Counted from the first letter of the stretch, positions 9,413 through 18,666 are shown. The stretch is 64,000 bases of DNA from Paenibacillus sp. FSL K6-0276 (GCF_037977235.1 NZ_CP150276.1:3472001-3536000), one strand, 5' to 3'. The notes: generated by a model from the letters alone, not told the origin. A program made the numbers and translations.

Positions 9413-10306
9413 ATGGATCATATAAAAAAACAAGACGGCTACTTTTCAGAAAAATTGATCATCCTTCCAGATAATATTATTTCTGAATGCGCAATGCATC
9501 CGCTCATCCGACCTCTTTTTATTTCAGACATTGGATTTTTCCCGCGTTTGATATCTCACTATCATAAGCGCCCCACAGGCAGCGAAGCTCATATCGTGAT
9601 CTACTGTATCACAGGAGAAGGGTGGGTTAGCCTTAATGGTCAAAAGAAGCAAATCATGCATAAAGGATCAATCATAGTTATTCCCGCTCATATGCCCCAC
9701 GAATATGCCTCTTCAAAAACCAATCCATGGACTATTTATTGGTTTCATATGAAGGGGGAGAATGCCTCTGCATTTTTTGAAGGCATCGATCAATATGCTA
9801 CACCTACCCATATAACCGTCGAGAAATCCACCACATTTATTGAGCTCTTTAATGAATGCTACGATCTTCTGGAGAAAGGATATTCGTTAAACCGAATTAT
9901 TTACGTCTCTCAATTGGCCTGTCATCTCGCAGCTTTAATTCGATTCTCGCAGCAACAGCCACACATAAAATTGAATCATAAGAAGAAACACGATATTGAA
10001 CACTCGCTCCAGTTCATGACAGAGCACTTGGAGACGAATATCTCCTTGCAAGAGTTAGCTGATCGTGCTGATCTCTCTGTCCCTCATTTTTCTTTACTAT
10101 TCAGAAAAACGACTGGCTACTCGCCAATCGATTACTATTTGCGACTCAAAATACAGCTAGCCTGCCAACATCTTGACTTAACCGAGCAAAGCGTCAAAGA
10201 AATTAGCATTCGACTTGGGTTCAATGATCCTTACTATTTTTCGCGAACTTTCAAAAAAATAATGGGGAAGTCTCCTACCGATTATCGTAATACACGAAAG
10301 GGGTAA
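9413..10306 (+). CDS. AraC-family regulator of alpha-galactoside uptake
   Basis: N-terminal AraC-type cupin sensor (HIVIYCITGEGWVSLNGQ, then IPAHMPHEYASS) and C-terminal double helix-turn-helix (ISLQELADRADLSVPHFSLLFRK; IRLGFNDPYYFSRTFKKIMG). An in-frame ATG exists at 9311, but the ATG at 9413 has GGGGAAG upstream and starts close to the cupin domain, so it is preferred; the 9311 version would add 34 residues. It is divergent from the ABC/GH36 operon and probably activates it when sugar binds, as MsmR/RafR-type regulators do. Confidence 0.88.
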   Translation: MDHIKKQDGYFSEKLIILPDNIISECAMHPLIRPLFISDIGFFPRLISHYHKRPTGSEAHIVIYCITGEGWVSLNGQKKQIMHKGSIIVIPAHMPHEYASSKTNPWTIYWFHMKGENASAFFEGIDQYATPTHITVEKSTTFIELFNECYDLLEKGYSLNRIIYVSQLACHLAALIRFSQQQPHIKLNHKKKHDIEHSLQFMTEHLETNISLQELADRADLSVPHFSLLFRKTTGYSPIDYYLRLKIQLACQHLDLTEQSVKEISIRLGFNDPYYFSRTFKKIMGKSPTDYRNTRKG

Positions 10307-10386
10307 CTTCAGCAATGTGTGGCGTCCTACAAATTTCAATAAGCACGTTCTATTATGAAGCGAAAGCGTTTCAGATTTGTCTTTTT

Positions 10387-10430
10387 AAAAAAGTCGCTTT
10401 GACAGGCTTTTCAGCCTATCAAAACGACTT
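10387..10430. terminator. Shared terminator between AraC gene and histidine-kinase gene
   Basis: A long near-perfect stem (AAGTCG, TTTGA, AGGC with partners) around a TGAAAA loop. The minus strand reads into six T residues, serving the kinase operon; it also lies 80 bases after the convergent regulator gene. Confidence 0.8.
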
Positions 10431-10458
10431 GATATTTCTGTGAGCGTGTCGATTTTCT

Positions 10459-11781
10459 TTAATAAACGATAGGAAATTTAAGCTTCAACGAAAAATGTTT
10501 ATCACCCTCATGTATGATCAATTTTCCTTGTTGCTGTTCCATTAATTTCCTTATATTTCCCAACCCTATTTTTGTACTTGCATTTTTTTCATTTTGCTCA
10601 TAAATATGATTATCAAACTGAATCATGTAGTAGTGTTCATCGGCTTCGATGGATATTCGTATATTCTCTGTTTTATCGGCATACTTCATCAAGTTAGAAA
10701 ATATATTATCGAAAATCCGTAATAAGGAACTTATATATACCTTAATCTTAAAGTCCGTCTCAGATACTGAAATCGTAAAGGTAAACCCTTGCTCTTCCAA
10801 AAGGAATGTTTTTTCAGAAATTAACTGCATAAACAGTTCGAGTGAATTAAATTCCTTCAACTCCATTTCCGGTTCATCCATATCACTTTTAAATGCCAAA
10901 AAGTATTCAAATAACCGGTCTGTCATTTGCTTCATCTGCTCACAGGTGGCCAGACATTTTTCTACATACCGATCATGTTCCTCTTGCGTTGACCAATGTT
11001 TTTCCTTCAGGATTTCTAAATAACCCGTCTGTGTTGTCAGTGGTGTACGAAGATCATGAGACAGAGCGGTGATCAACTCCTTGTTGGCAAGCCGCGCCTT
11101 TTCCTCTGTTTCTATTTGATTGATAAACGATACCCGCATATCATTCAGACTGCTTGCCAAGGACGTCAGTTCATCATTTCCTTGGACTGTGATGGCATAC
11201 TTTAGATTCCCGCCCTCTAGTATTTTGATTTCTTTCTCTAGTAGGGTAATATAATTCAGCTTATTTCGTATCAACAGCGTAAGTATGACAATAAACAGCA
11301 GAACAGACATAACAACCTCTGCATAATATAAATTCACATATGTCCGGTAATCAAAAAAACCCATCAAATATGCAGTCGCTTCTGTATCGGAAAAAGTAAT
11401 CGTGTACTTTTTAAACCACGGCATATCTCCATCAAAGCCATATCTTTCATACTCCGGCGTGTTGTACTGAGAAGAATTAAATACAATTCTATTATCAACG
11501 GATATTCCTACAAAAACGACCTTTTGTTCCTTAACCCATTTGAGAATTTTATCGGTATCTGTAACTGATAGCTTATTTTCTGTAATAAAATTTTGCAGCT
11601 CGGAGGCTGTTTGGTTGTTCTTTTTATCCATGTATTCTGATGTTTCAAAATAATGATCAAGAACAGAGGTAGTGGCAAATTGTAGGATAACAAAGAATAT
11701 AGCTGAAATAGCCAATGAAAGCGTTGCGGCCAAGATAAGTTCCAAATGCAGTTTTCCTATCCAGGTTCTTTTTTTATCCAA
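10459..11781 (-). CDS. Sensor histidine kinase
   Basis: Two transmembrane helices (about residues 11-33 and 150-172) flank an extracellular sensor of about 115 residues. HAMP follows, then the phosphoacceptor box ALSHDLRTPLTT (His about 242) and a HATPase domain with RIFDNIFSNLMKYAD and GLGNIRKLMEQQ. A TTG start at 11781 preceded by GGGGAAAGGGG is preferred; its first eight bases overlap the end of the response-regulator gene, implying translational coupling. A start at 11811 would overlap more and lacks a site. It phosphorylates the regulator encoded just upstream. The signal is unknown; the operon context points to the membrane or envelope. Confidence 0.9.
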   Translation of the reverse strand: MDKKRTWIGKLHLELILAATLSLAISAIFFVILQFATTSVLDHYFETSEYMDKKNNQTASELQNFITENKLSVTDTDKILKWVKEQKVVFVGISVDNRIVFNSSQYNTPEYERYGFDGDMPWFKKYTITFSDTEATAYLMGFFDYRTYVNLYYAEVVMSVLLFIVILTLLIRNKLNYITLLEKEIKILEGGNLKYAITVQGNDELTSLASSLNDMRVSFINQIETEEKARLANKELITALSHDLRTPLTTQTGYLEILKEKHWSTQEEHDRYVEKCLATCEQMKQMTDRLFEYFLAFKSDMDEPEMELKEFNSLELFMQLISEKTFLLEEQGFTFTISVSETDFKIKVYISSLLRIFDNIFSNLMKYADKTENIRISIEADEHYYMIQFDNHIYEQNEKNASTKIGLGNIRKLMEQQQGKLIIHEGDKHFSLKLKFPIVY

Positions 11782-12469
11782 TATGATACCCCTTTCCCCA
11801 TACGGTAACAATACGCTTAGGGTTCTGCGGGTCGTCTTCCAGCTTGAGGCGCAGCTTTCGGATATGCACCATCACCGTTCCGTTCGAAGTGTAGAAATAA
11901 GGCTCGTTCCATACGGATTCGTATAACATTTGTGTCGAGAAAATCTTTCTAGGGTAACTTACCATCAGCCTTAGGATCTGATACTCGATTTCGGTCAGAT
12001 TTATTTCCTCCCCGTTAAGGAAAACCTCGTTAAAGTCCTTATTGATTTGCATGTCAGCAATTCTTAAATAATGATCGCGTTCGACAGTATCTTTTCCCTT
12101 ATACTCATGGTACCTTCGCAGCAATGCCTTTACCCTTGCTGTCAGTTCAGAATGAGAAAAGGGTTTCGCAAGATAATCATCCCCACCCATCAGAAGGCCC
12201 ATCGATTTATCAGAGTCCTGTGTTTTGGCGGTCAGAAAAAGAATAGGAACATTATAGTCTTCTCTGATCTTTTCACAGGTTTTTAATCCTGATATCCCCG
12301 GCATCATAATGTCCAAAATAACGAGGTCAATCGATTGATTCAGCAGTTCCAAAGCTTCTGTTCCATTCACTGCCTCGATGACATGGTATCCTCCACTTCT
12401 TAATAAAACTCTGAGTATTTCACGGATTTCCGGGTGATCGTCAACGATTAAAATATTTTTTTGATCCAT
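11774..12469 (-). CDS. OmpR/PhoB-family response regulator
   Basis: Receiver domain with acidic pocket D10/D11, phosphoacceptor D53 (VILDIMMPG), T80 and K102 (YLAKPF), followed by a winged-helix DNA-binding domain (TEIEYQILRLMVSYP; VMVHIRKLRLKLEDDP). It pairs with the overlapping kinase gene. AGAAAGG precedes the ATG. A phased direct repeat in front of the first operon gene (13858-13875) is a plausible binding site, so autoregulation is likely. Confidence 0.95.
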   Translation of the reverse strand: MDQKNILIVDDHPEIREILRVLLRSGGYHVIEAVNGTEALELLNQSIDLVILDIMMPGISGLKTCEKIREDYNVPILFLTAKTQDSDKSMGLLMGGDDYLAKPFSHSELTARVKALLRRYHEYKGKDTVERDHYLRIADMQINKDFNEVFLNGEEINLTEIEYQILRLMVSYPRKIFSTQMLYESVWNEPYFYTSNGTVMVHIRKLRLKLEDDPQNPKRIVTVWGKGYHIG

Positions 12470-12568
12470 GATAATTACCTTTCTCTCTTGCAGATAATTT
12501 TTTCCTTATCGAGCTATTATCAATGTAACTATATCTATGATACCTGACTGTGATCTTCAAGCAAATCT

Positions 12569-13186
12569 TTAATACCCTCCAACTCCTATCATAAGGAGAA
12601 CAAGTTCAATAGATCCGGCAATTCCGATGATCATGTTCCCCTTCCTGTTCGGTTTTTTAACTTTTATCGGAAGCAAGAAACATATGGCCATACAAGCTAA
12701 TCCGAAAGAATATACGAAGGATTGATTCATCATCGAACTTATTACATAAGTTACAGGGATGATGATTGCTGCTGTCGTTACTGGAAGTCCTTGATAGGTT
12801 GATCTTGCAGCCGTAGTATCTCTCTGTCTTTCTTCTTCATTCACATTGAAGTAGGCAAGGCGGATCAAGGCGCACAATACATAAATACATGCGATATAAA
12901 AGTAGCCCTTGCTTACCTGGTTAAGGCAATATCCAATGACCGCGGGCAATACACCAAAACTAAGGAAGTCGCTTAACGAATCAATCTGGATTCCAAAGCG
13001 CTTTTCCGAGCTCGTCCTGGTTCTGGTGCTGGCAATTTTCCCATCAAACATATCACAAACTCCCGAAAGGATAAGGCAGATCACCGCGCCTTTTACATCT
13101 CCATTCATTGCATTCATGATCCCTGCGAAAGAAATCAGCATTCCTAAATAAGTAAGCACTACTGTGTAGTTATAATAACCAATCAT
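12569..13186 (-). CDS. pssA: CDP-alcohol phosphatidyltransferase, PssA-like
   Basis: Membrane enzyme of the CDP-alcohol phosphatidyltransferase family, most like CDP-diacylglycerol:serine O-phosphatidyltransferase, making phosphatidylserine as precursor of phosphatidylethanolamine. The metal-binding signature is present: D-x-x-D-G-x-x-A in CDMFDGKIAS, then GIQIDSLSD. The RLAYFN and GLPVT segments are PssA features. About six helices, 205 aa. No phosphatidylserine decarboxylase is in the window. It is in an operon with a TVP38-like protein and a two-component system, so lipid composition may be under that system's control. The exact acceptor alcohol is inferred. Confidence 0.85.
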   Translation of the reverse strand: MIGYYNYTVVLTYLGMLISFAGIMNAMNGDVKGAVICLILSGVCDMFDGKIASTRTRTSSEKRFGIQIDSLSDFLSFGVLPAVIGYCLNQVSKGYFYIACIYVLCALIRLAYFNVNEEERQRDTTAARSTYQGLPVTTAAIIIPVTYVISSMMNQSFVYSFGLACMAICFLLPIKVKKPNRKGNMIIGIAGSIELVLLMIGVGGY

Positions 13187-13196
13187 ATGTTCCTCC

Positions 13197-13778
13197 TCAA
13201 TTCAATGCGAAAACGCCGAAAAATATGCTGTACAGTAATATACACCATGGCTTCGCGGTAATGATAATCCATGTAAATTTTTTTGCACTCATCTTAGTCA
13301 AACCTGAAAAAAAGCAGAAAAAGTCATCCGGTGCAAACGGTAATAAGATCATGAGCCAAAGCGTCAGCGAATAACTTTTTTTATTGCTGATCCAGCATGC
13401 GTACTTCTCATATTTTTCTTCTTTAATGATACTCTTTACAAGTTTAACGCCGTATTTTCTGGTAAGCCAAAAAGCGGCAATAGACCCTGCACTAATTCCA
13501 ATAAAATTACAAATGAATCCCACGACAGGTCCAAACACTACCGCTCCCACAGCGCATCCTAACCAGCCCGGAAGGACTGGAACTACTACTTGAAGTGCTT
13601 GGAAGAGTGTCAGCGTAATGGGTCCCCACCAACCAAGCTGCCCGATATATATTTGAGATGCTGACATAGAGCTAAAAGCCCCGTCAAAGTATCCTTTTAA
13701 AATAAACAGAGCGGGAACTAAAAGTAAAACAACGGTCGCAATCAGGAATCCTTTTTTTATTTTGTTACTTGCATCCAA
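13197..13778 (-). CDS. TVP38/TMEM64 family membrane protein
   Basis: Six-helix protein of the TVP38/TMEM64 (DedA-related, YdjX/YtxB-like) family, with the core GWLGCAVGAVVFGPVVGFICNF followed by GSIAAFWLTRKYG. Related proteins scramble or transport phospholipids and maintain the envelope. Translation probably starts at TTG 13778, ten bases after AGGAGG. First gene of the tvp38-pssA-regulator-kinase operon, ten bases before pssA. Confidence 0.88.
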   Translation of the reverse strand: MDASNKIKKGFLIATVVLLLVPALFILKGYFDGAFSSMSASQIYIGQLGWWGPITLTLFQALQVVVPVLPGWLGCAVGAVVFGPVVGFICNFIGISAGSIAAFWLTRKYGVKLVKSIIKEEKYEKYACWISNKKSYSLTLWLMILLPFAPDDFFCFFSGLTKMSAKKFTWIIITAKPWCILLYSIFFGVFALN

Positions 13779-13857
13779 GTTACCACTTCCTCCTTTTGTT
13801 ACTGTAGATTACTGAAATCAATACTACAGGAAGAAGCTTAATAGATTGACTATATAA

Positions 13858-13875
13858 TTCTTAAAGTTTCTTAAA
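13858..13875 (-). promoter_or_regulatory. Phased direct repeat upstream of tvp38 operon
   Basis: TTCTTAAA occurs twice with a 10-bp period on the plus strand (TTTAAGAA on the minus), followed on the minus strand by the AT-rich TATATAGT, a possible -10. One-turn direct repeats are the usual binding pattern of OmpR-family regulators, and one is encoded in this operon. Confidence 0.5.
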
Positions 13876-13878
13876 CTT

Positions 13879-14326
13879 GAAGCATACATCACATTCAATA
13901 GTCTGATGTCTAGGTATGGAGGCTAGGGTAGTGTTCATATCTCCATCCTACTTGCTTACGAATGCTTATCCTCCGCCGACGGATATTAGAAGTTCCCTCA
14001 GAAACGAAGCCCTCTTCCCGATAGTGTTGAATTATAGATCTGGAGTATGTGTAATATAACTGCTTTTGGCGAACGCACAAAAAAGGCTCCATGCAACATG
14101 CATAAGAGCCTTGCTATCGTATTTCATACCAGGTTTACCAATGATGATGACAACAGTTACGGTTCTCTACTTTTTTTGAGCAATACTGTCACATCTCATC
14201 TAGACATTGCGAACCACCAAGCACTCCACACGTATCGAGTACTGACAGTAAAATAAACAAAGATGTGGCTGAATTCAGCTAATACTAACTTACAAATTTA
14301 AGTTTTCCCCAGAGAGTAACCTTAAG
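13879..14326. other. Intergenic region with a decayed 3' tail
   Basis: No intact gene. It holds the terminator at 14079-14112 and a minus-strand segment (about 14150-14240) that shares CCACACGTATCGAGT with the remnant at 15640-15733, but with a frameshift. Confidence 0.4.
14079..14112 (-). terminator. Rho-independent terminator
   Basis: Stem AAGGCTC/GAGCCTT with an inner ATGCA/TGCAT pairing, then six T residues on the minus strand. It lies beyond the ClC gene and the decayed tail. Confidence 0.8.
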
Positions 14327-15550
14327 TTATCCCCGTTTCAGCTTTAATAAATACACTGGCAAATATGCTGCAATTAACATAGGTATAAACAGCTTCACTT
14401 GGAAGATCATGATTAAAAGCAACAAAACTGCCAGCGGCTTCCGGAGTACTGCACTGGTTAGAGATGTAGTGACTATGGCAATGGATGTTACCGGATCTAT
14501 CGAGAATAACGACGCAATTCCATAGCCTATGCTTACCCCTGCAAAAATAATAGGAAAGATATGTCCTCCACGCCAACCAGAGGCTAAACAAAATTCAGTT
14601 AAAAATAGCTTTAAAATACCTATTGCCAATAATAAATAAACTGACATATCGGTCCACTTAGCAGCTAATTCGGTTAACTCATGCTCCCCCGAAAATAAAG
14701 TAATAGGGAGAATCGTACCGACTAATCCTAGTACTATCCCGCCAATAACAGCTCTAATGACTTTATAATTTTCAAGTGGTTTAAGTACTTTTTGGGCACT
14801 ATGACTAAATAATTCATATAATTTTGCAAGCAATACTCCTAAAAGGATCAGCGGAATTATAGCTAATATTTCATATCCGCCTAATGTTGGTGTACCAAAG
14901 TCCGCTATGGAAAATTGTCTGTTATCTATTTTGGATAATAGAATAAATACAGAAAAACCTGCGGCAGTAGTTAATGAATATACAATTGTCTTTATTAGCT
15001 TAATATACCTTGATTCTTTATTATCTTCAAACAATGTACTAACTCCAAATAGCGGCGCCCTAAAAACCATACCCATTGTTGTCTCAATACTATATTCGAT
15101 GATGATATCTCCATGTTCATTTAATACAGATTTTTTCTTTACTAATGATTTCAAAACATCTCCTGCCCACGTAGAAAGGCCTCCTACAATCCCGACCAAA
15201 GCCGCCTCGGGACCAAGACTGGCTCCAAAAGAAAGTACACAAATTGCAATTATGGCGCCCTTAAACACTGATCTGTAATCAATTCTTTTTGTTTGCTTGA
15301 ATTCTGCTACTACCTCATCTGTTAATCGCGGATAATTACCAAGGTACTTTTGAGATAAACCTATCAAAATACCGCCAACTACACTCACGATTAGTGTCCA
15401 ATATCCAATATCAATTACATTCGGCAAATCAACCCATAAAAAGCGAGTCGTTACAGAAAGAATAGCGAGAAAGCTCCATACGAAAAGCCCAACAATCCCT
15501 CCTGTAACGATGCTATATAGAATAAAAGTACCTGCTCCTAAAAACTTCAT
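14327..15550 (-). CDS. ClC-type chloride channel/transporter
   Basis: Ten or more transmembrane segments with ClC selectivity-filter motifs: GASLGPEAALVGIVGG (GxEGP-like) and SGWRGGHIFPIIFAG (GxFxP-like). The canonical N-terminal GSGIP is not obvious, so it belongs to a divergent prokaryotic branch; fluoride or chloride could be the anion. ATG at 15550 (MKFLGAG) starts at the first helix with GGAAAGTGGGG upstream; the ATG 15 codons earlier has no ribosome site. Single-gene unit. Confidence 0.88.
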   Translation of the reverse strand: MKFLGAGTFILYSIVTGGIVGLFVWSFLAILSVTTRFLWVDLPNVIDIGYWTLIVSVVGGILIGLSQKYLGNYPRLTDEVVAEFKQTKRIDYRSVFKGAIIAICVLSFGASLGPEAALVGIVGGLSTWAGDVLKSLVKKKSVLNEHGDIIIEYSIETTMGMVFRAPLFGVSTLFEDNKESRYIKLIKTIVYSLTTAAGFSVFILLSKIDNRQFSIADFGTPTLGGYEILAIIPLILLGVLLAKLYELFSHSAQKVLKPLENYKVIRAVIGGIVLGLVGTILPITLFSGEHELTELAAKWTDMSVYLLLAIGILKLFLTEFCLASGWRGGHIFPIIFAGVSIGYGIASLFSIDPVTSIAIVTTSLTSAVLRKPLAVLLLLIMIFQVKLFIPMLIAAYLPVYLLKLKRG

Positions 15551-15639
15551 TCTCTTATTGCCCCACTTTCCTAATAAGCACAGATCCTGATGCATAAATA
15601 ATTTCTGACGTTGCCACAGGTAGGGCTCGTTAAAGTTTA

Positions 15640-15733
15640 ATTATTTCTTAACAATACTGATGTTATACGTCTCAGCAGAGCGATAGTTTCCACATGTGTC
15701 GAGTGTCCAGTGAGAAAACCAGTAAGCGCCGAT
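15640..15733 (-). pseudogene. 3' remnant of a secreted-protein-like gene
   Basis: A minus-strand open frame without a start reads GAYWFSHWTLDTCGNYRSAE and ends TYNISIVKK-stop. It looks like the last beta-strand module of an exported protein. A more decayed relative lies at about 14150-14240. The parent family is not identified. Confidence 0.35.
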
Positions 15734-15824
15734 CCCCCGAAATGCCTACAGAAAGATTTCGAATTATATATTAACACTAAAACCCACTTTTAGGGAGATA
15801 AGAATTGCAGATTATTCCTCATCA

Positions 15825-16247
15825 TTAACCTAAGAAGGCAATCGAACGTTTTACTTTTCTTGCAAATGCAACGGGATTATCGATCGACTCCCAGTGAATA
15901 TACATAAGCCGTGGATTCTCAAACAGCCAGTGATTATGGACTGCTGTTACTTTGATCCCGTTCCTGCGAAGGTTTGACAGCAATCGATTGACTTGATTCT
16001 GAAAAAGGGCTGTTTCCCCTAAACACAGTGCGCGGCCTGAACTGTCCAGTGATTCAAACGAGAACAATTGATAACGGACCAATGGAGATGTGGTAACTCT
16101 TCCTAAAATTGAGGCGTTTATTTTCCTGTTTCTGGTGACAAAACAAACCGGCCCCTTTGTAATTTCATGCTCGGTTCCACCTAAAATGGTTGAAAATTGG
16201 TTACATAGTCTTCTAAAACGGGGACTTGCTTTCACTTGTTCGACCAT
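15825..16247 (-). CDS. DUF1259-like protein, copy 2
   Basis: Whole length matches the LppY/LpqO-type DUF1259 style: GPVCFVTR, GRALCLGETALFQNQVNRL and TAVHNHWLFENPRLMYIHWE, where conserved His residues suggest metal or ligand binding. No signal peptide. It is 55 bases downstream of a close paralogue (16302-16721), with identical blocks such as GRALCLGET and NPRLMY, so the pair came from tandem duplication. AAAGGATG precedes the ATG. Molecular function is unknown. Confidence 0.85.
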   Translation of the reverse strand: MVEQVKASPRFRRLCNQFSTILGGTEHEITKGPVCFVTRNRKINASILGRVTTSPLVRYQLFSFESLDSSGRALCLGETALFQNQVNRLLSNLRRNGIKVTAVHNHWLFENPRLMYIHWESIDNPVAFARKVKRSIAFLG

Positions 16248-16301
16248 TCGAAATCATCCTTTCAGAATAAGTTAAGAATACAATTTCATCGTTCCACTGC
16301 A

Positions 16302-16721
16302 TTAACCCAAGAACGCAATGGAGTCTTTGGTTTTTCTAGCAAACGCAATAGGATTGTCAATGGCTTCCCAGTGCATATACATTAAACGAGGGTTTTCATT
16401 TAGCCAGTGATTATGAAGCGAAGTCACTTTAATCCCACGTTTACGGAGATTCGACATCAATCGATTCACTTGATTTTGATGTACGGCAGTCTCGCCCAAA
16501 CAAAGCGCGCGGCCCGACTTATCAAGAGATTCAAACGAAAACATTTGCATTTGCACCAAAGGCGAGCGCGTTCTTCTTCCCAGGATCGTCTCCCTTAAGT
16601 TCGTCATGCGCATGACAAAACAAACCGGACCTGCATCAACTTCCGATTCACCACCTAGAATTTTTCCGAATTGCATACAAAGTCTTTTGAATTGCGGGCT
16701 AACCTTCACTTTTTCTGCCAT
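16302..16721 (-). CDS. DUF1259-like protein, copy 1
   Basis: Paralogue of the next gene, 139 aa, with the same order of blocks (GPVCFVMR, GRALCLGETAVHQNQVNRL, TSLHNHWLNENPRLMYMHWE, SIAFLG end). A strong AAAGGAGG precedes the ATG. It lacks an export signal. In this family single- and double-domain forms exist; here two separate genes may act together as a dimer. Upstream no partner gene hints at function. Confidence 0.85.
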   Translation of the reverse strand: MAEKVKVSPQFKRLCMQFGKILGGESEVDAGPVCFVMRMTNLRETILGRRTRSPLVQMQMFSFESLDKSGRALCLGETAVHQNQVNRLMSNLRKRGIKVTSLHNHWLNENPRLMYMHWEAIDNPIAFARKTKDSIAFLG

Positions 16722-17175
16722 ATAAATCCTCCTTTACTCATTTTCGAAATATCTTATGACCAAAGAAGAAAAGTGTATGGACGAAACACTGAGTATAAAC
16801 GAATAAAATAGGTTGTAGCGTTGATCATTCTCGCACTTACCCCGAAAATCCAAAACTCTTGTCAAAAGAAAAAGCCGAGCGAAAAACAGGATATATACCT
16901 GAATCTCGTCAGCTTAGGGGGGACATGTATCATGTCTATCGAATGGTACGCAACTTGAGAAATTGAAACGAGATAACTCTTTGGATTGTTGATTATCAAG
17001 ACTTTATCACAAGATACATAGGTGTCAGCATCTAACTCAATTCGGATTCATGCGAAACTAAATAACCAGTCACCGATGGATTTCCGGTGACTGGCTACTT
17101 AAACTTGTAAGGTGTTTAAATCCGTATCACAAACGGACTCGGTCCCGTTAAGGGGATTTTTTTCTGCAAATTGTT
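16722..17175. other. Intergenic region upstream of the DUF1259 pair
   Basis: 454 bases without a supported gene. It contains the hairpin at 17066-17094 next to the stop of the small protein gene. Nothing else is recognised. Confidence 0.5.
17066..17094 (-). terminator. Hairpin after small hypothetical gene
   Basis: Perfect 10-bp stem CCAGTCACCG/CGGTGACTGG, loop of nine bases, then TTATTTAG on the minus strand, a weak T-tract. Confidence 0.65.
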
Positions 17176-17484
17176 TTATGAAATACGGGTGTATTCCCTA
17201 TTTGCTGTTTCCAACATAGATTTCCAATCAGCAAACTCCGTCTCCCTAACAACATGACGATCAAAAAGTTCGTCAGGTATGTTATCGACATCTTCTTCTG
17301 TCTTTACTTGAAAGTTCCCTTTGATTAAAAACTCGTTGAAACTCTTGCAACTGGAATACTTACTCATGAAATCTTCATTAAACAACTTCTCTAAAGATAT
17401 TTGATTGGGATCTTCTTGATTCGTTTTCTGACCTTGTAACTCATTCATCAATTCTTCCATTGTCATTGGTTTTTGTCTTCTCAA
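17176..17484 (-). CDS. Small hypothetical protein
   Basis: 102 aa, charged and without membrane segments or signal. The N-terminal part is rich in Gln, Asn and Glu (MEELMNELQGQKTNQED); the C-terminal half (FNEFLIKGNFQVKTEEDVDN) looks folded and helical. A TTG start seven bases after AGGAG is likely, although an ATG seven codons in (MTMEEL) is possible. No family is recognised. It has its own terminator. Confidence 0.7.
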   Translation of the reverse strand: MRRQKPMTMEELMNELQGQKTNQEDPNQISLEKLFNEDFMSKYSSCKSFNEFLIKGNFQVKTEEDVDNIPDELFDRHVVRETEFADWKSMLETANREYTRIS

Positions 17485-17658
17485 ATTACCGCTCCTAATT
17501 TTCTATTATGGTTTTAGACTATCATGTTAATCCAAAAATCACGTGTATCCTATAATCTTAACATAATTTCCACTTTTTCACCTTTCACTTTTCACATAAA
17601 AACAATTTATTCTCGTTTATCGCATTGACTCATCAATCCAAATACCGCCATTCTGCAC

Positions 17659-17688
17659 TAAAAAGGGCTCCTGCTGAATACAGGAGCC
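17659..17688 (-). terminator. Terminator of the HEAT-repeat gene
   Basis: Perfect stem GGCTCCTG/CAGGAGCC with a seven-base loop, followed on the minus strand by C and five T residues. Confidence 0.8.
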
Positions 17689-17742
17689 ACTTGCCCATAG
17701 TGTTTGGCGTTTCTTCTTCCATCCTAAAGTGATGCCTTAATT

Positions 17743-18555
17743 TCAACGTTGATCAGTAATACTCCTTATAGCTCGGGTTACAATCCGCTTCGTTTCCTTG
17801 GTATCTGAAATTATCAACCAGTTGTCACAGATTTGCCGTACCCATGCTGGATTGCTTTTACTAGCATCATTTAACCAATTGCTTACAGAATCCTGAACGT
17901 ATTTTGCCTGGTCAGACATAAGCGGTTCTAATAGCGGAAGTGCAATCGCTGGATTTTCTTTGAGCGCTATAATATGCTTCGCCCATACCCCATGTGGTCG
18001 TGTCAATTCGATCGCAAATCTCCTAATATTCGTATCTTGATCATGAACCCAGTCCTCTAACAATGCAATGGATTCGCTCAACTCTGCAATCACCGATTCC
18101 CTTAAAGCCATCCAAGAAATCTCACGCACCCCAAAATGATCATCAGCTGCAAAAGGACGTATTGCTGTTAGTTTTTGATCTAGACTCCATTGTGGATTCT
18201 GACCAACCATATAAGCAGCCCAGCACCGAACACTATCGGAACGATGCTGTGCTAAAGCTGTGAATACCCGGGATTGTTCCACCTCTGATTTGCAGTCCAA
18301 TACTTGTTGCCACTCCCGCGCGATAGCCGGTATGAGCTTCATTATTTTCTTTTCCGATGAATCGCGCAGCCTATGTAAAATAGGTTTGGATTCCTGCCCA
18401 AAACCTAGCTCGTCCAGCACATTTTCCAACAGCACAAGATGATCCACAGCAAGCCATTCCGTTAGATTTACAGTCTGTAATTCTCCTTTATGCAGTAGTT
18501 CTACAACCTCAGCGGGAATATCGCTAACTTTTCGAGTTCCCTTCCTATGCTCCAT
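17743..18555 (-). CDS. DNA alkylation repair protein, AlkC-like HEAT repeats
   Basis: Alpha-helical protein whose second half resembles the AlkC/AlkD family of HEAT-repeat DNA glycosylases, which excise alkylated purines without base flipping: VREISWMALRESV, RRFAIELTRPHGVWAKHI, LEPLMSDQAKYVQDSVSNWL, NDASKSNPAWVRQI. This end-to-end pattern is typical of AlkC rather than AlkD. AAGGGACG is upstream of the ATG. It is monocistronic. Enzyme activity is inferred from family resemblance. Confidence 0.8.
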   Translation of the reverse strand: MEHRKGTRKVSDIPAEVVELLHKGELQTVNLTEWLAVDHLVLLENVLDELGFGQESKPILHRLRDSSEKKIMKLIPAIAREWQQVLDCKSEVEQSRVFTALAQHRSDSVRCWAAYMVGQNPQWSLDQKLTAIRPFAADDHFGVREISWMALRESVIAELSESIALLEDWVHDQDTNIRRFAIELTRPHGVWAKHIIALKENPAIALPLLEPLMSDQAKYVQDSVSNWLNDASKSNPAWVRQICDNWLIISDTKETKRIVTRAIRSITDQR

Positions 18556-18666
18556 AGAAATCGTCCCTTCACCTATGATTTTAAAGGCTTGGATAACCTT
18601 CTTGTTATATCTAGGATCGGGTATTTCTAAAAATAAAGATGTAATCTCATTTACAACTCATAATCT

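Noticed and set aside
10360-10373. Second cre-like site (GCGAAAGCGTTTCA)
   Set aside because: It lies downstream of the AraC gene next to the shared terminator, with no promoter close by, so a regulatory role is unlikely.
13910-14092. 60-codon minus-strand ORF
   Set aside because: It overlaps a strong terminator, has no ribosome site and no recognisable features.
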